Positions 20,660 through 31,320 of a stretch of 64,000 nt of DNA are shown here, piece by piece. The translations under genes were made by a program, and so were the position numbers. Within the stretch, counting starts at the first letter, position 1, and every line of letters begins with the position of its first letter. Source of the DNA: Saxidomus purpurata (lineage: Eukaryota > Mollusca > Bivalvia > Venerida > Veneridae). The stretch is taken from NCBI GenBank assembly GCA_022818135.1, contig JAFMSR010000015.1:31045929-31109928 (forward strand), given 5' to 3'. The notes below the pieces were generated by a model. That model had not been told where the DNA came from, searched no databases, and worked only from the letters and a program-made list of their open reading frames with translations.

Positions 20660-22637
20660 AACCCCCCACGCATGGCCATTGATCAGGTCGGACATCCGGG
20701 CATTTACCGTTGCGCGCACCTGCTCAGGCATAGCAACGCCGTCCGAGGTGAAAACAACCGCCATCTTGTTTATAACGTATAGAGCGAAGTCCGTGTTATG
20801 TTATAAAATTATTTGATTAAAGTATAAATATTCAGCAGTTATGACGAGTTTTTTATATGCAAATGACACCAACTTCTGTTTTCTGTTTGTTTCTATCAAA
20901 AGGAAAAGATAATTTTCATTCTTAAGTGTTAGAAATGTCAATGTATCGAAACGATCTAGATCTACGCATGCACATCACTTACAAACTATTCAATTATGGA
21001 CGATATTATTTCCATTGACGATTAAAACTTGCCTCCGAAAATGAGATCACAAATGCTCCATCCAATTTCTATTTCTAAAATGAGGTAGAAATTCACAAGC
21101 ATGCTATCCTAGCTTTTTCATGAAACGTTTTCTTGTCGGTAGAATCTAGTTTTAAGAACTATCTAATTTAAGATCGCTAATCAAAATAGTTTTCTCGATT
21201 TATTAGTTGAAAACCAAATGTTGACGTAAATCTATTAAAAAACAAAACTCATTATAATTAAAATTATGATATCTTCCTAAATACGTGTCCAATTTCACTT
21301 ATAATAGAAAATCTTTCATCAGAGTACATAAAATTTGTCATCATGCAACAGCCAAAAATATGTATTTTCTGAATATGTGTAGGGTTGCTAGAAACTTTCA
21401 TTTGCTGAATTAATTTTTGAAGTTGTATACATGTTAGATGAGTTAATAATATTTTTATGCAAACTTGATCATACATTATAAATGTAACTCGAAGGTTTGT
21501 GACAAATAATGTATATGTATAAACGTTATATAGGCCTATCATTCATTAAACATATGGTTCGTTTTTATTACAGTGATAAATAAAATCATATGCTACCGCG
21601 ATCGCAGTAAAAAAAGGTTGCATAATTTAAATTGGACACTCTTGAAATTGTTATGTATATCTAATTATCAAATGCAATTGACCAGTGTGCAATATGCAAT
21701 GATGTGTGACAAGTAAGATTGCTGGCAGGGGGTCGCCAATTAACAACAAATCATATCGCATCCTTTGTTGTAACTTATGCCCTTGGGCTAGATCCACTGA
21801 AATTCCATCAATGGTTAGATCTACTCTAATTATTTACCATGGTAACGATGTCAAAATGAGATACATATTGTTTGTGATATTTGATTTCATTGAAAGCGGG
21901 AATTAATTTTTTTGAAGGATTTTAAGGATGCCCTTTCAGTGTTCCGCAACATGTAAGTGCCTTCTAGTATATCTATCTGATTCACATATAGACTGTAACT
22001 ACGTGATTTTTTGAAATTATTTTGAATATAAATGCCAGCCCTTTTTATAGACTAGAACTAAAAACAAATCAAATCTGTGTCTTTAATGAAAGCATATGGC
22101 CCTGTAATAAAATACATTTTGTCACAAAAGTTTCAACCTAGCATTCTCGTATAATGGTGTGTTTCGACATGATTTTAGTTATACGAGAAAAGTTGTGCAC
22201 TTGGGAAAATCTATATCAAGATAGGATAAGTTTGTAACAAATAAATTCTTTATCTTAATATAAGAAACTTAAACAAAATAATTAAAATATATAGATCATT
22301 TTACAAAGGCCGAATTTAAAATACATTTTCTATCTTTTCTTGTCGTGCATGATATTTCACCGTCATAAAACAATCATTTTCAAGAATTTTTTTTAAAGAA
22401 AAATCTGACATAAACATCGCTTAGACATTGAAATAAGTAAACATATGTATTAAATGGTTTGTTTAACGTTTAAACTTTTTCTGAGCCGAAAAATAAGACT
22501 ATCTTAATGCTAACCCCCTATTTGAACTGTGCGGTTGCCAGGTGCTTGTTTTCACCTCGGCAATATGGCGGATAATTGGTAACTACGGAAGTGACGTCAT
22601 GCCGACCTGATCAATAATAGTCAGTTATGACGGTTAG
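20660..22637. mobile_element. ~2-kb decayed TIR element
   Basis: ATTGATCAGGTCGG (20678-20691) is exactly inverted at 22602-22615. Inner matches (GTTTTCACCTCGG, ATGGCGG) and an outer CTAACC are also inverted. No transposase was recognised and no clear TSD was found; the interior is AT-rich. Confidence 0.55.
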
Positions 22638-22649
22638 CCATTAACAAAG

Positions 22650-22670
22650 ATGATGATGATGATGATGACT
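22650..22670 (+). repeat. (GAT)n microsatellite
   Basis: Seven consecutive GAT units. Confidence 0.8.
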
Positions 22671-23003
22671 TCAGCGTACCCGGTTTATAGGCTTGACAGA
22701 ATGAAACAAAATACAAAAATAGCGGCATTTAGAGTTTTGGAAGCCAAAACTAGATTCTGACCAAAAACAAAAACAAAGTTCTGTAAAATGTCAACCTGTA
22801 AAATCGGTCTGCCTTCGAACAGTCGAAGTGGAAATAGTGAGACTACTCAAGACGTTACTTAATTATTTTGACTAGAAAATTTAACCAGGCTGTTAAATAA
22901 TGCATTTCATATTTAAACCTTGAGCCTTGATGTGTTTACGGTATAAATAAAACAAATTTTTTTGAGAGACGGGTTCGAAAAGTCATGGGGCCGAATCGTC
23001 AAT

Positions 23004-23503
23004 NNNNNNNNNNNNNNNNNNNNNNNNNNNNNNNNNNNNNNNNNNNNNNNNNNNNNNNNNNNNNNNNNNNNNNNNNNNNNNNNNNNNNNNNNNNNNNNNN
23101 NNNNNNNNNNNNNNNNNNNNNNNNNNNNNNNNNNNNNNNNNNNNNNNNNNNNNNNNNNNNNNNNNNNNNNNNNNNNNNNNNNNNNNNNNNNNNNNNNNNN
23201 NNNNNNNNNNNNNNNNNNNNNNNNNNNNNNNNNNNNNNNNNNNNNNNNNNNNNNNNNNNNNNNNNNNNNNNNNNNNNNNNNNNNNNNNNNNNNNNNNNNN
23301 NNNNNNNNNNNNNNNNNNNNNNNNNNNNNNNNNNNNNNNNNNNNNNNNNNNNNNNNNNNNNNNNNNNNNNNNNNNNNNNNNNNNNNNNNNNNNNNNNNNN
23401 NNNNNNNNNNNNNNNNNNNNNNNNNNNNNNNNNNNNNNNNNNNNNNNNNNNNNNNNNNNNNNNNNNNNNNNNNNNNNNNNNNNNNNNNNNNNNNNNNNNN
23501 NNN
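23004..23503. other. Assembly gap (500 N)
   Basis: Exactly 500 unknown bases, the standard placeholder for a gap of unknown size. Open frames reported across it are artefacts. Confidence 0.99.
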
Positions 23504-23611
23504 ATGAAACCTAGAATTTAAGTGGTGGTGCATCATGCTTCTGTTAGGAAATGTTAACATCATAAAACATATAATGCAGGCCATTATTTTCATAATGATG
23601 TCCGACCGGAT

Positions 23612-23830
23612 CCGCCTCCGTGGTCTAGTGGTTAGAGAAGCTGACTTGAAATCACTGTACATAACCTCCGACTTTGTTTCTTTAAGTGGGGATCGAAGTT
23701 GGCAGTGGCTTGCGAAAATTCGGAGCCTAGTACTGGAACTTTCTAGGACGATGTTAGGGAAACTATCTGCCTATTAAAACTGACCACATACAGGTACTTT
23801 TGAAGTGGACGTTAAACTCCTACAACAACG
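23612..23830 (+). mobile_element. tRNA-derived SINE (family 3)
   Basis: A box CCGTGGTCTAGTGGTTAGAG, then a body with TTAGGGAAACTATCTGCC and TATTAAAACTGACCACATAC, ending GTGGACGTTAAACTCC. The B box region is degenerate or deleted. Confidence 0.6.
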
Positions 23831-25260
23831 ATATCCGATCAGAAATCACAAAATATTTAAGCAAATGCAGCATTTTTTCTGAAAGGGACTCATACCCTAT
23901 AACTGGTGCCAAACGAAATAACCTCCAAAAAATAACTTATTGAATCTGTGGAAGTACATGTATTATAACTTAACCTAAAAGTTTCAGCTGATTTTTGAAA
24001 GTATTTCATTAAAAAAAAACTTAAAGAAAATTTGCAGAATTCAAACTCATATGTTTGTTGAATTTTCACAACCGCATCAGATCGGCAGTTTCATTTCATC
24101 ACATTTTGTGAAGGTAAGGAGAGATAACCACCCGTGTAAGTAATCTATTAGCCTTACACTTTAATTTACTTTAAGAAATCCCTTTAAAGGCTATATAGTA
24201 AACCAAGGTTTTAAGTAGGCTACACACAATATTTAGTGTTTTCTTACCATTTTTCCTCGAAACGATGTTAATGTATACATGTTTACGCTGTTTATCGTTT
24301 TTATAACTGGCTTATATTGGAGTGAAGGACATACTATTTAAAGTTTGTATTGCTAGTTGCTCTATAATTGCAGAATGAGTTTACACACTCGCTGCTGTGT
24401 AAACGCGAGCTTTGTGTGCTGGCGGATCAATAAGTGTGCATGACTGCCTGATGGCGTAGTAAAATTATTTATTTTGCCTCCGTTAGTATTACAATGACTT
24501 TTAACCCATTTTCAAGCCGAGTTCGCAAACATTGCCCCAACGCGTTTCAGCAAAAGTCGATCTACTTTGCAGGCGAAAGGGGAAGTCTATGGCTGTTCAA
24601 ACGCTGAGTCGTTTTCAAAATTGCCATGTTAACAAGGAGTCACGTGACTCCATGTAATAAAAAACATAATATCGTATTAGAAACATTTAAGAATAGATTA
24701 ACACAATACGCATGTTTTAAGTTTTAAAAATTGTGAGAAACCTGCTGATCCTGACATAAGCCTAAAAACTACCATAAATCAGTGAAATAAGATACTGAAA
24801 ATCAAAAAAACACAAATGTGCGACCGATAAGATAGTTGTAAAAGCATTTATCCCTCCAAATAAGATTTTGGAAGTACTGATCAGCAACTATCTCACATAA
24901 AATCACAATAATTAAACATGCTGTTATGGAGGCTGATAGATACGACTGCATAGTTAACTGAAATAATGGTTAATACAATGCACATCACTAAGGTAACCAG
25001 ATTAAAAATTGAAAAAAAGTATGTAAAAACTGCCGATCTTGACCAATGGTCTAAAAACTGCCATCAAATATTTATATAGGTTAGAAAACTAAACTGCAAT
25101 AGATACACAAAAGTGCGACTGATGATTAGAGACTGAGAGCATTTATCGTTCCAAATCAGATTCAGCAACCTTTTTAACAATACATTAAAGTTATAGTCGA
25201 AGACATAACTATACAAGTGGAGGGGAGGCTGTTTAGTAAAGACGCACAATTGAACAAAAC
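23831..25260. other. Non-coding stretch
   Basis: No exon or RNA gene supported. Two loosely repeated segments (CATAAG..TAAAAACTACCAT near 24755 and GGTCTAAAAACTGCCAT near 25048) suggest an old local duplication. A perfect 16-bp palindrome GGAGTCACGTGACTCC with a central CACGTG is at 24636-24651. Confidence 0.4.
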
Positions 25261-25264
25261 GGTA

Positions 25265-25710
25265 CTCACTAGCGGATCCGGGGGGGAGGGGCGCACCCGG
25301 CGCGCGCCCCCTAAAATTCCCCAGCCTTACATAAATATCTGAGTATAAATTTATATTTTCTGTTTCCGAAATCGGTATCTTAAAAGTATCAAAAACACGT
25401 TTTAAATGCAGGAAAATGCACGAAATGGCACCCTCGAAAAAAACTTTTTAGGGGGAGCATGCCCCCGAACCCCCCTAGAGAGTGCCTCCCTATTTTTTAA
25501 CCTCTGGCTACGGCCCTGAAATTGTTCATTGCCATTCAATTATACATGTTATTTATACACTCGCTCGCTCCACCGTTATTTAGTGTTCGATTACTTAAAA
25601 ACAGAGAATAAAACACAGTCATAATTGCCGTCTTATAAGGCTTGAGCAGAACTAACAAATGGCAAAAAAGTTACGCCCCCGTAAGACCAAATCCTGGATC
25701 CGCCCCTGGT
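25265..25710. mobile_element. Repeat with GGCGGATCC / GGCTACGGCCCTG termini
   Basis: Starts CTAGCGGATCCGGGGG and contains GGGGGAGCATGCCCCCGAAC and GGCTACGGCCCTG. A further terminus GGATCCGCCCCTGG lies near 25695-25706 in the opposite orientation. These ends are typical of short dispersed DNA elements. Element limits are uncertain. Confidence 0.4.
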
Positions 25711-26284
25711 ACTTACACATCGCGTAAGTGGTAGAAAGGAAAATAATGTTGTGAAAGAGAAAAAAACGAAGCAAACTAAAGGATACACAAAACTTAAAAA
25801 AACCCATAAATCTAAGCAAGTTGAAGAGGTATTGACATGTAATACGAAGTCAACTACCGGTTTGGAGCAACCCATAAAGAAGGATGTACATATTTATGCT
25901 ATGGTAAAGGTAATACAATGGAAAGGTCAGGAGTAGGTGTATGTCATATATCATAAGTAACTGGAAAAATAGGTGCTGTTTCCGACACATCCTTTTATCC
26001 AAATAAAAATTTATATATAGATAATAAATAATCTGATGTTATCTTGTGGTAAATGTTATTGACTTCTGGTCAAATATGAAGTTTTATTGACTTACTGAAA
26101 ATTAAAACGAACAAAAACTAACGTGCTTATTTAACTATAACGTGTATCGTTTGTAAAACGTTTTCTTTATAAATTATATTTTCAATGTAGTGCATTTGGT
26201 AAGTCATTAACAAAACTGGTACATATCTAAAACGATGAAGAATGACAGTACTGCTCGTAATAGGTTGAGAAATCAGTGCAGTTT

Positions 26285-26417
26285 ATTAATAAGACACATA
26301 GTAGGAGATAGTTTCCCTTGTAAATGCCCGGAAGTCGGATAATACGAGACCTTCGAAAATTCGAGTATTTTTTTCGGAACCGTGCGACTTCGAGTTATCG
26401 AAGTTCTACTGTATGTT
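26285..26417 (-). mobile_element. Pogo/Tigger-like terminus
   Basis: Read on the minus strand it begins CATACAGTAGAACTTCGATA and continues ACTCGAAGTC and ACTCGAATTTTCGAAGGTC, the classic pogo/Tigger end. The opposite end was not found. Confidence 0.55.
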
Positions 26418-27295
26418 TTCTTATGATGAGTCTTTTTACTAATTCTGATTCCATGATTTTTTCCTGGATTTACCTTCATTTTATATGTTGATCCAGTGAA
26501 TAAGGTTTAAACTACCTTTTTTAAGTTTGATTTGACTGTATTCAAAGTACACCCTGAACAGGAAACAGTGTCATCATCTGCATAGATAAAAAGGTCAGTT
26601 TTGTTCACGAAATAGAATATAATCAGGTATTCCATAATAAGTTTTAAGAGAAGCAGATCATGTGGAAGGCAATAAAAAAACTTCAGAAAGATTCATTAAA
26701 TAGATGCAATGTATTTATTATCATCAATAACTTGTTTCCAGTCTGCTTTTATTTTGGAAGAGTTATTTGACACACATAGCCTGATCTAAATGCTGACAAA
26801 TAGATACTGAAATCTACTACTAGTGTATTTATATATGATATATTTAAGATATATTAGAAATAATAAGAATAATTACTGGGTTGTAATTGCTTTTATCTAA
26901 AGTACTATTCGTTTTATTATTATTTGGAAAGACTGATCCAGTAAAAGGATTTACTGACTAAAACTGTCAGTGGTTCAACTATCGAAGGTTTTGCCAGTTT
27001 TATCAGCTTGGATGAAATTCCGCTATTGCCTACAGCTACTGTTCTAAATCAATGCCTGATGGAACATAAATTATGGCCATGTATGGAAACAAGTTGGCCG
27101 CTTAAAAAACATTTAATGGAATATGTCGTATGGGTTACTAAGCATGTATGAGCATAACAAGAGAGCCCTATAACATCATATGAGAACCAAAACATGCTTG
27201 GCATCCAAACCATTTATTATGTAGAATGTAGATTATTTTCTTTTTGATGAGAAAAGATGCTAAGAGAATAATTTATTCTTATGATGAAATGAATA

Positions 27296-27484
27296 TTAAA
27301 GTTGAACATACTCTAACAGGACCGTTGCAACTGAGCCAAACGTACAGAAGGGTATGTATATAGGTCCACGATGTAGATTCGAACATGTTGCCCCTTTGTA
27401 CTGTTTTATATAGACCGTTCCATTATCAGTAAATGTTGCTGTCCGCCAGTAAGCATCTGCAACAACTATCAATACTACCGTAAT
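27296..27484 (-). CDS. Terminal exon of an unidentified, possibly secreted protein
   Basis: A strong acceptor (TTTTCCTCTTCTTTTTAG) opens an uninterrupted 62-codon frame ending at TAA 27296-27298. It begins with a hydrophobic run ITVVLIVVADAYW that looks like the end of a signal peptide or a membrane segment. It continues with TATFTDNGTVYIKQYKGATC and two regularly spaced cysteines (GATC, IPFC). The frame has no Met, so the start must lie in an upstream (higher-coordinate) exon I could not find. I do not recognise the family. Confidence 0.4.
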   Translation of the reverse strand: MTVVLIVVADAYWRTATFTDNGTVYIKQYKGATCSNLHRGPIYIPFCTFGSVATVLLEYVQL

Positions 27485-27699
27485 CTAAAAAGAAGAGGAA
27501 AACTGAATGATATACGTATAATACTACAAACCGTAATTCTGTGGAACATCATTTCTGAACTGCACAGTGCATTAACTTGTAAATGACAGGTAAGTGCTAA
27601 GTTCTAAAAATAGCTATTGATAGATATAGTTCGAAGGAGAGAAGTGCAGGTATAAGTATGCTAAATACATTTCCATATACATACATTAATATTAAGGTT

Positions 27700-28430
27700 T
27701 TTATTTTGCAGAATCATCCTAGTCCCACATAGAAATAAAAAAAATATACATGTTATGAAATACCTTATGCCATTAATTTGGAGCTGAACGACACCCCAGT
27801 TTCGGGGCACTTTAGTGGTCACCGGCCAAATATGTCAGTATTTCAAATACCAAAAACATAACCAAATGCATAACCCAATACACAATGTCTTACTCTATCT
27901 AGCTAATATAAATGTCAATGTCAATGGTTCCTTTCGGGTTGTTTCGGTTATTTTGAACTGGTAAGTGGGTCCTCCGCTGTGTAGACGCCCAGTTGGGGCG
28001 ACATCATTGAGGTGTGTCCTTTTGAAGGCACCTAAGGTACACGAGAATCAGTTGAGTTAGTTTTAAATTGGTATTACATTGTAGTGGTCACATTTTCTCT
28101 TTCTCTAATTAGTGATTGGCTCTGTCTGTTAATATAAACTTAGAAAACAATCGGGTTAAAACAAATGAGTATAAGCTGAAATTCATATACTAGTATGCTG
28201 AATGGTACGTACGCTCTTTTTAATCTGACGGTAACGCGGATATGAAAAATGGTGAGGTCTTACATTTCTGTATAGTTTGGTACTACATATATCCGGTTTT
28301 GTTGCCATTGATATGACGATTGATAAAAAATTAGAATCATACATGTAAAAGGATAAACAGTTTTGATCAGGGAAAGGATCACTCTATTTCGCCATAAATT
28401 TCCTTGATTTAAGTTTTCTATTACATGTAT
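27700..28430. other. Intergenic sequence with dispersed repeat fragments
   Basis: GAGGTGTGTCCTTTTGAAGG near 28010 has a diverged inverted counterpart near 34652-34676. No gene seen. Confidence 0.35.
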
Positions 28431-28458
28431 TATGGTTACTATAAGAATCTTTCACTGG

Positions 28459-28521
28459 TTGCACGTGCAGATGGGAATATCTGGCTCGAGGGTAACTGGA
28501 TATTCTCATCTGCACGTGCAA
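28459..28521. repeat. 63-bp palindrome with E-box arms
   Basis: TTGCACGTGCAGATG.GAATATC is followed by its inverted form across a loop containing CTCGAGGGTAACTG. Only one base per arm is unpaired. Each arm contains CACGTG. Confidence 0.8.
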
Positions 28522-29058
28522 AACCTATGATAGATTATTTTTCTTACATACCATTTTCTACTAAAAGTAGCATAAATTAAATTAAATTAATGACTTATAT
28601 TTACGCGCTATTTCCTTACAGCAATGTACGAATTTACACATTCTTTCATAGAAGTAGTTCGTTCTGACGTAATTAAGTCGTCTTACAGCGAGATTTTCCA
28701 GCACTAGCAAAAACTGCAGATATCCCGATCTGGTATGCAAGAAAGTTATATCTTCACTACCGATTTGAAACTGAAATTTAAGTAAAGGGCTCGTTTACGT
28801 GTCGAGTTTACGCTAATTGAACACATAAATTATGGCTAAACCTCGTATTTCTATTCTTAAATTTTGTATGAAAGTCTCAAAATAACTGAAACTTATTGTG
28901 AACGGTGTAACCAGGAATAGCAGAAACAAGTCATCAAATCATTGTATAGCAAGCAACACCGTGGTATTGTTATCACAACTATGTCACTGTCTTGAATGTG
29001 TCGACGTAGATTTGTAAAATGGCGGACGCACATCTACGAAAACGCAAGGACGTGTTTT

Positions 29059-29402
29059 TCAAGTGCAAGCAAGCCTATTTGCCTTTACAGCCCATGTTGT
29101 CTTTAACGTCGTGAAAATTAAATGTTTTTGCATACACCAGTCTATATCAATGGCTACAAAATGGTCTTGTTTCTTTACATGCTCGTAAACAAGTCGGTGT
29201 ATTTTGTAAACAAACGTGAAAGCGACAGCGACTGGTGCTTTGCGTCTTATTTCTTATGTCTAGGCAATGAAATACCACCTGCAATTTTGTCTTCTGATGG
29301 CTTCTAACATGGCCACTACAGCATACAAGTTGCAGTTTAATGTTAGGGACTGCACTGTTTTTGTGAAATTTTAACAAGTACACCAAACTATGATATGTAT
29401 GC
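29059..29402 (+). repeat. Arm of inverted duplication (partner 38286-38618)
   Basis: About 340 bp match the reverse complement of 38286-38618. Shared blocks include GCCTATTTGCCTTTACAG, GTGAAAATTAAATG, GTCTAGGCAATG, ATTTTGTCTTC and CTGTTTTTGTGAAATT. Both copies can read AYLPLQ.MLSLT, but no complete gene is evident. It belongs to the inverted duplication of the Ly6 locus. Confidence 0.75.
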
Positions 29403-29949
29403 TGACAAGAACGTGATTAATTTTGTTCCAGTATGAGTCATAAAATTCCTGAATGAAATTATTAGCATGAAACATTAAAATGATCTCCTTTTTTAGCGAC
29501 AAAATGTATACTATTAAGCAATTTACCACGAAAAGTTAGGATTCTAAGATATGTAATTTACACAATATAAAAAAAAATATCTGTAGCATTATCAAAGTAG
29601 ACGAGAAAGTTTATTTGCTATTTAATACTAACAAGAGTTTTTAAGCAAAGTACATGTATATTAGTAACATGTGTATGCCTATTTATAGGCTACTACTGTA
29701 TGTACTTAGGCTAGTTACATCTAGGTAAACGTTTAAAAATATAACTGATTATATTGCCAGATCATTTCACGTTCATTAGTCACTAATATGGTGAATTTTA
29801 AATTTATGGAATTCCTTTTAGTTGGGGGTACATGGAATCTGACAGACAGTTTACAAGAATCTTATACCAGCTATATAACTCGTATAATCAAACTTTACTA
29901 GTTTATCCGTGTGAGCGATGTTAAGCTCCATGCACGTAGAATTATTAAG

Positions 29950-30130
29950 TCTTTCTTTGTCACTCCGTCATTACCATCACTACAATCGACGCATTCATAA
30001 CAGTCTATCGCTGTACAAATGCAATATGACATAGTAAAATATATTTTCCAACACTGATAATAATGTATCGCTGAATCAAGACAATGTGTCTATGTAAAGT
30101 ACATGTTCCAATTGAGATTGATAACATTTA
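29950..30130 (-). pseudogene. Inverted relic of Ly6 exon 2 with its minisatellite
   Basis: On the minus strand an acceptor (TTTGTACAG at 30011-30019) leads into AIDCYECVDCSDGNDGVTKK, closely matching exon 2 of the Ly6 gene at 32996. Similarity ends near 29950 and no donor or further cysteines follow, so the exon is truncated. Upstream, at about 30011-30130, are two diverged copies of the same ~60-bp minisatellite (TTCAGCGATACATTATTATC) that precedes the intact exon. Confidence 0.75.
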
Positions 30131-30384
30131 AAAAATAAAAAAAAACTTTCTGGCAACTATATCTTGCGTGAAGAAACGACTTGAATACGAAAGAAAGCAT
30201 GGAAAGGCATATGTCAAGAAAAATGGAGAGAATAGAACCTGGTTCTATCACTATCCTACCAGTAAATATTTTTCTATATCCGTAAATTCAAAGGACCCTA
30301 GAACTTTAACGAACAGCCCCCAGCAAATGAAAATTCAGGACTATAGGCCCTGCATTGCATAGCTATTTTTATAATTTTACTTAC

Positions 30385-30545
30385 TCTCATGGCCTAGTGA
30401 CTTAATCATCCGTTTTGGGATTAGGAGTTTAAATGTACGAATCACTGATATTGGCCTGTTGGTGAGCCAAATTAATCACGGACCTATAACCTGTTAAATA
30501 ATCGATTTTATTGAGTGTGATCGATGACAAGGTGTAAATGATTTA
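30385..30545 (+). mobile_element. Decayed tRNA-derived SINE
   Basis: ATGGCCTAGTGACTTAATCA resembles an A box; GGCCTGTTGGTGAGCC and CCTGTTAAATAAT match the body of the SINE at 9331-9602. Strongly diverged. Confidence 0.5.
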
Positions 30546-31265
30546 GTCCATATTTCTATTCTATTCTGTTTTTCTCGAAAGTTTGTCAGGGGCTTTCCTT
30601 TGTTTCGGAAAAAGAGCATGGTATTCGAAATGACTGAAAAAATCAACAAAACACTTCCGGCTATTTCAGGCACTTAAGAAGATCTGAAAAAATCATTTGA
30701 CGAAAAAGTCACAGTTAATTTAACTGATTTTGTGCGAAAACATTCCACGTTTAAAAGAAAGTCTAATATCCGCTCGCTGGTTGTATGCGTTTGCTGAATA
30801 TCGATACCAGCGCCTTCACCTGAAAACAATTTGAGAAACATTTATTGTGTTGCGAGATTTAATTAATTAATTATTTTCATTCCCAGATGAAATCTGAGCA
30901 TTCTTTTATCGATGAAATAATAATATTAATAATTTCCATTTGCATCCACAAGCCGTCAATTTCATCCTTGCTCCGTTACAAATGTGGAATGAAGAAACGC
31001 TAAGAATATGTCGACTAGCGCTATCGGTAAAGATAGATTTGTTTTATAAACTTTGAGAATGTGCGGTTAATCTTAACATAGTTTTGACTTTAAAGTGTAT
31101 GCACTGCATGGGTGGTTTGTTAAAATGTTATATTTTTGTGATTATTGATAAGTTAGACGTAAATGGATAAATTTCATACACGGCAAGTGGAGCGTATACT
31201 TTATTCTACGTTTCGGTTTCGGAGTCTAGAAAAAACAAAGAGATTTCGCCGTAAATGCCTCCAAG

Positions 31266-31320
31266 ATGAAAACACTGCTTGGTGCCTTACTATTTGGAAT
31301 TTTTGTAAAGAGCATAACAG
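31266..31320 (+). CDS. Ly6 gene exon 1 (signal peptide)
   Basis: ATG at 31266 in a CCAAGATG context, 18 codons plus one nucleotide, donor ACAG/GTAAGA. It encodes a hydrophobic leader; the split codon completes with exon 2 as Ala19. Confidence 0.85.

Noticed and set aside
22913..23662. Frames spanning X runs at 22913-23662 and 38570-39226
   Set aside because: They exist only because the 500-N gaps contain no stop codons.
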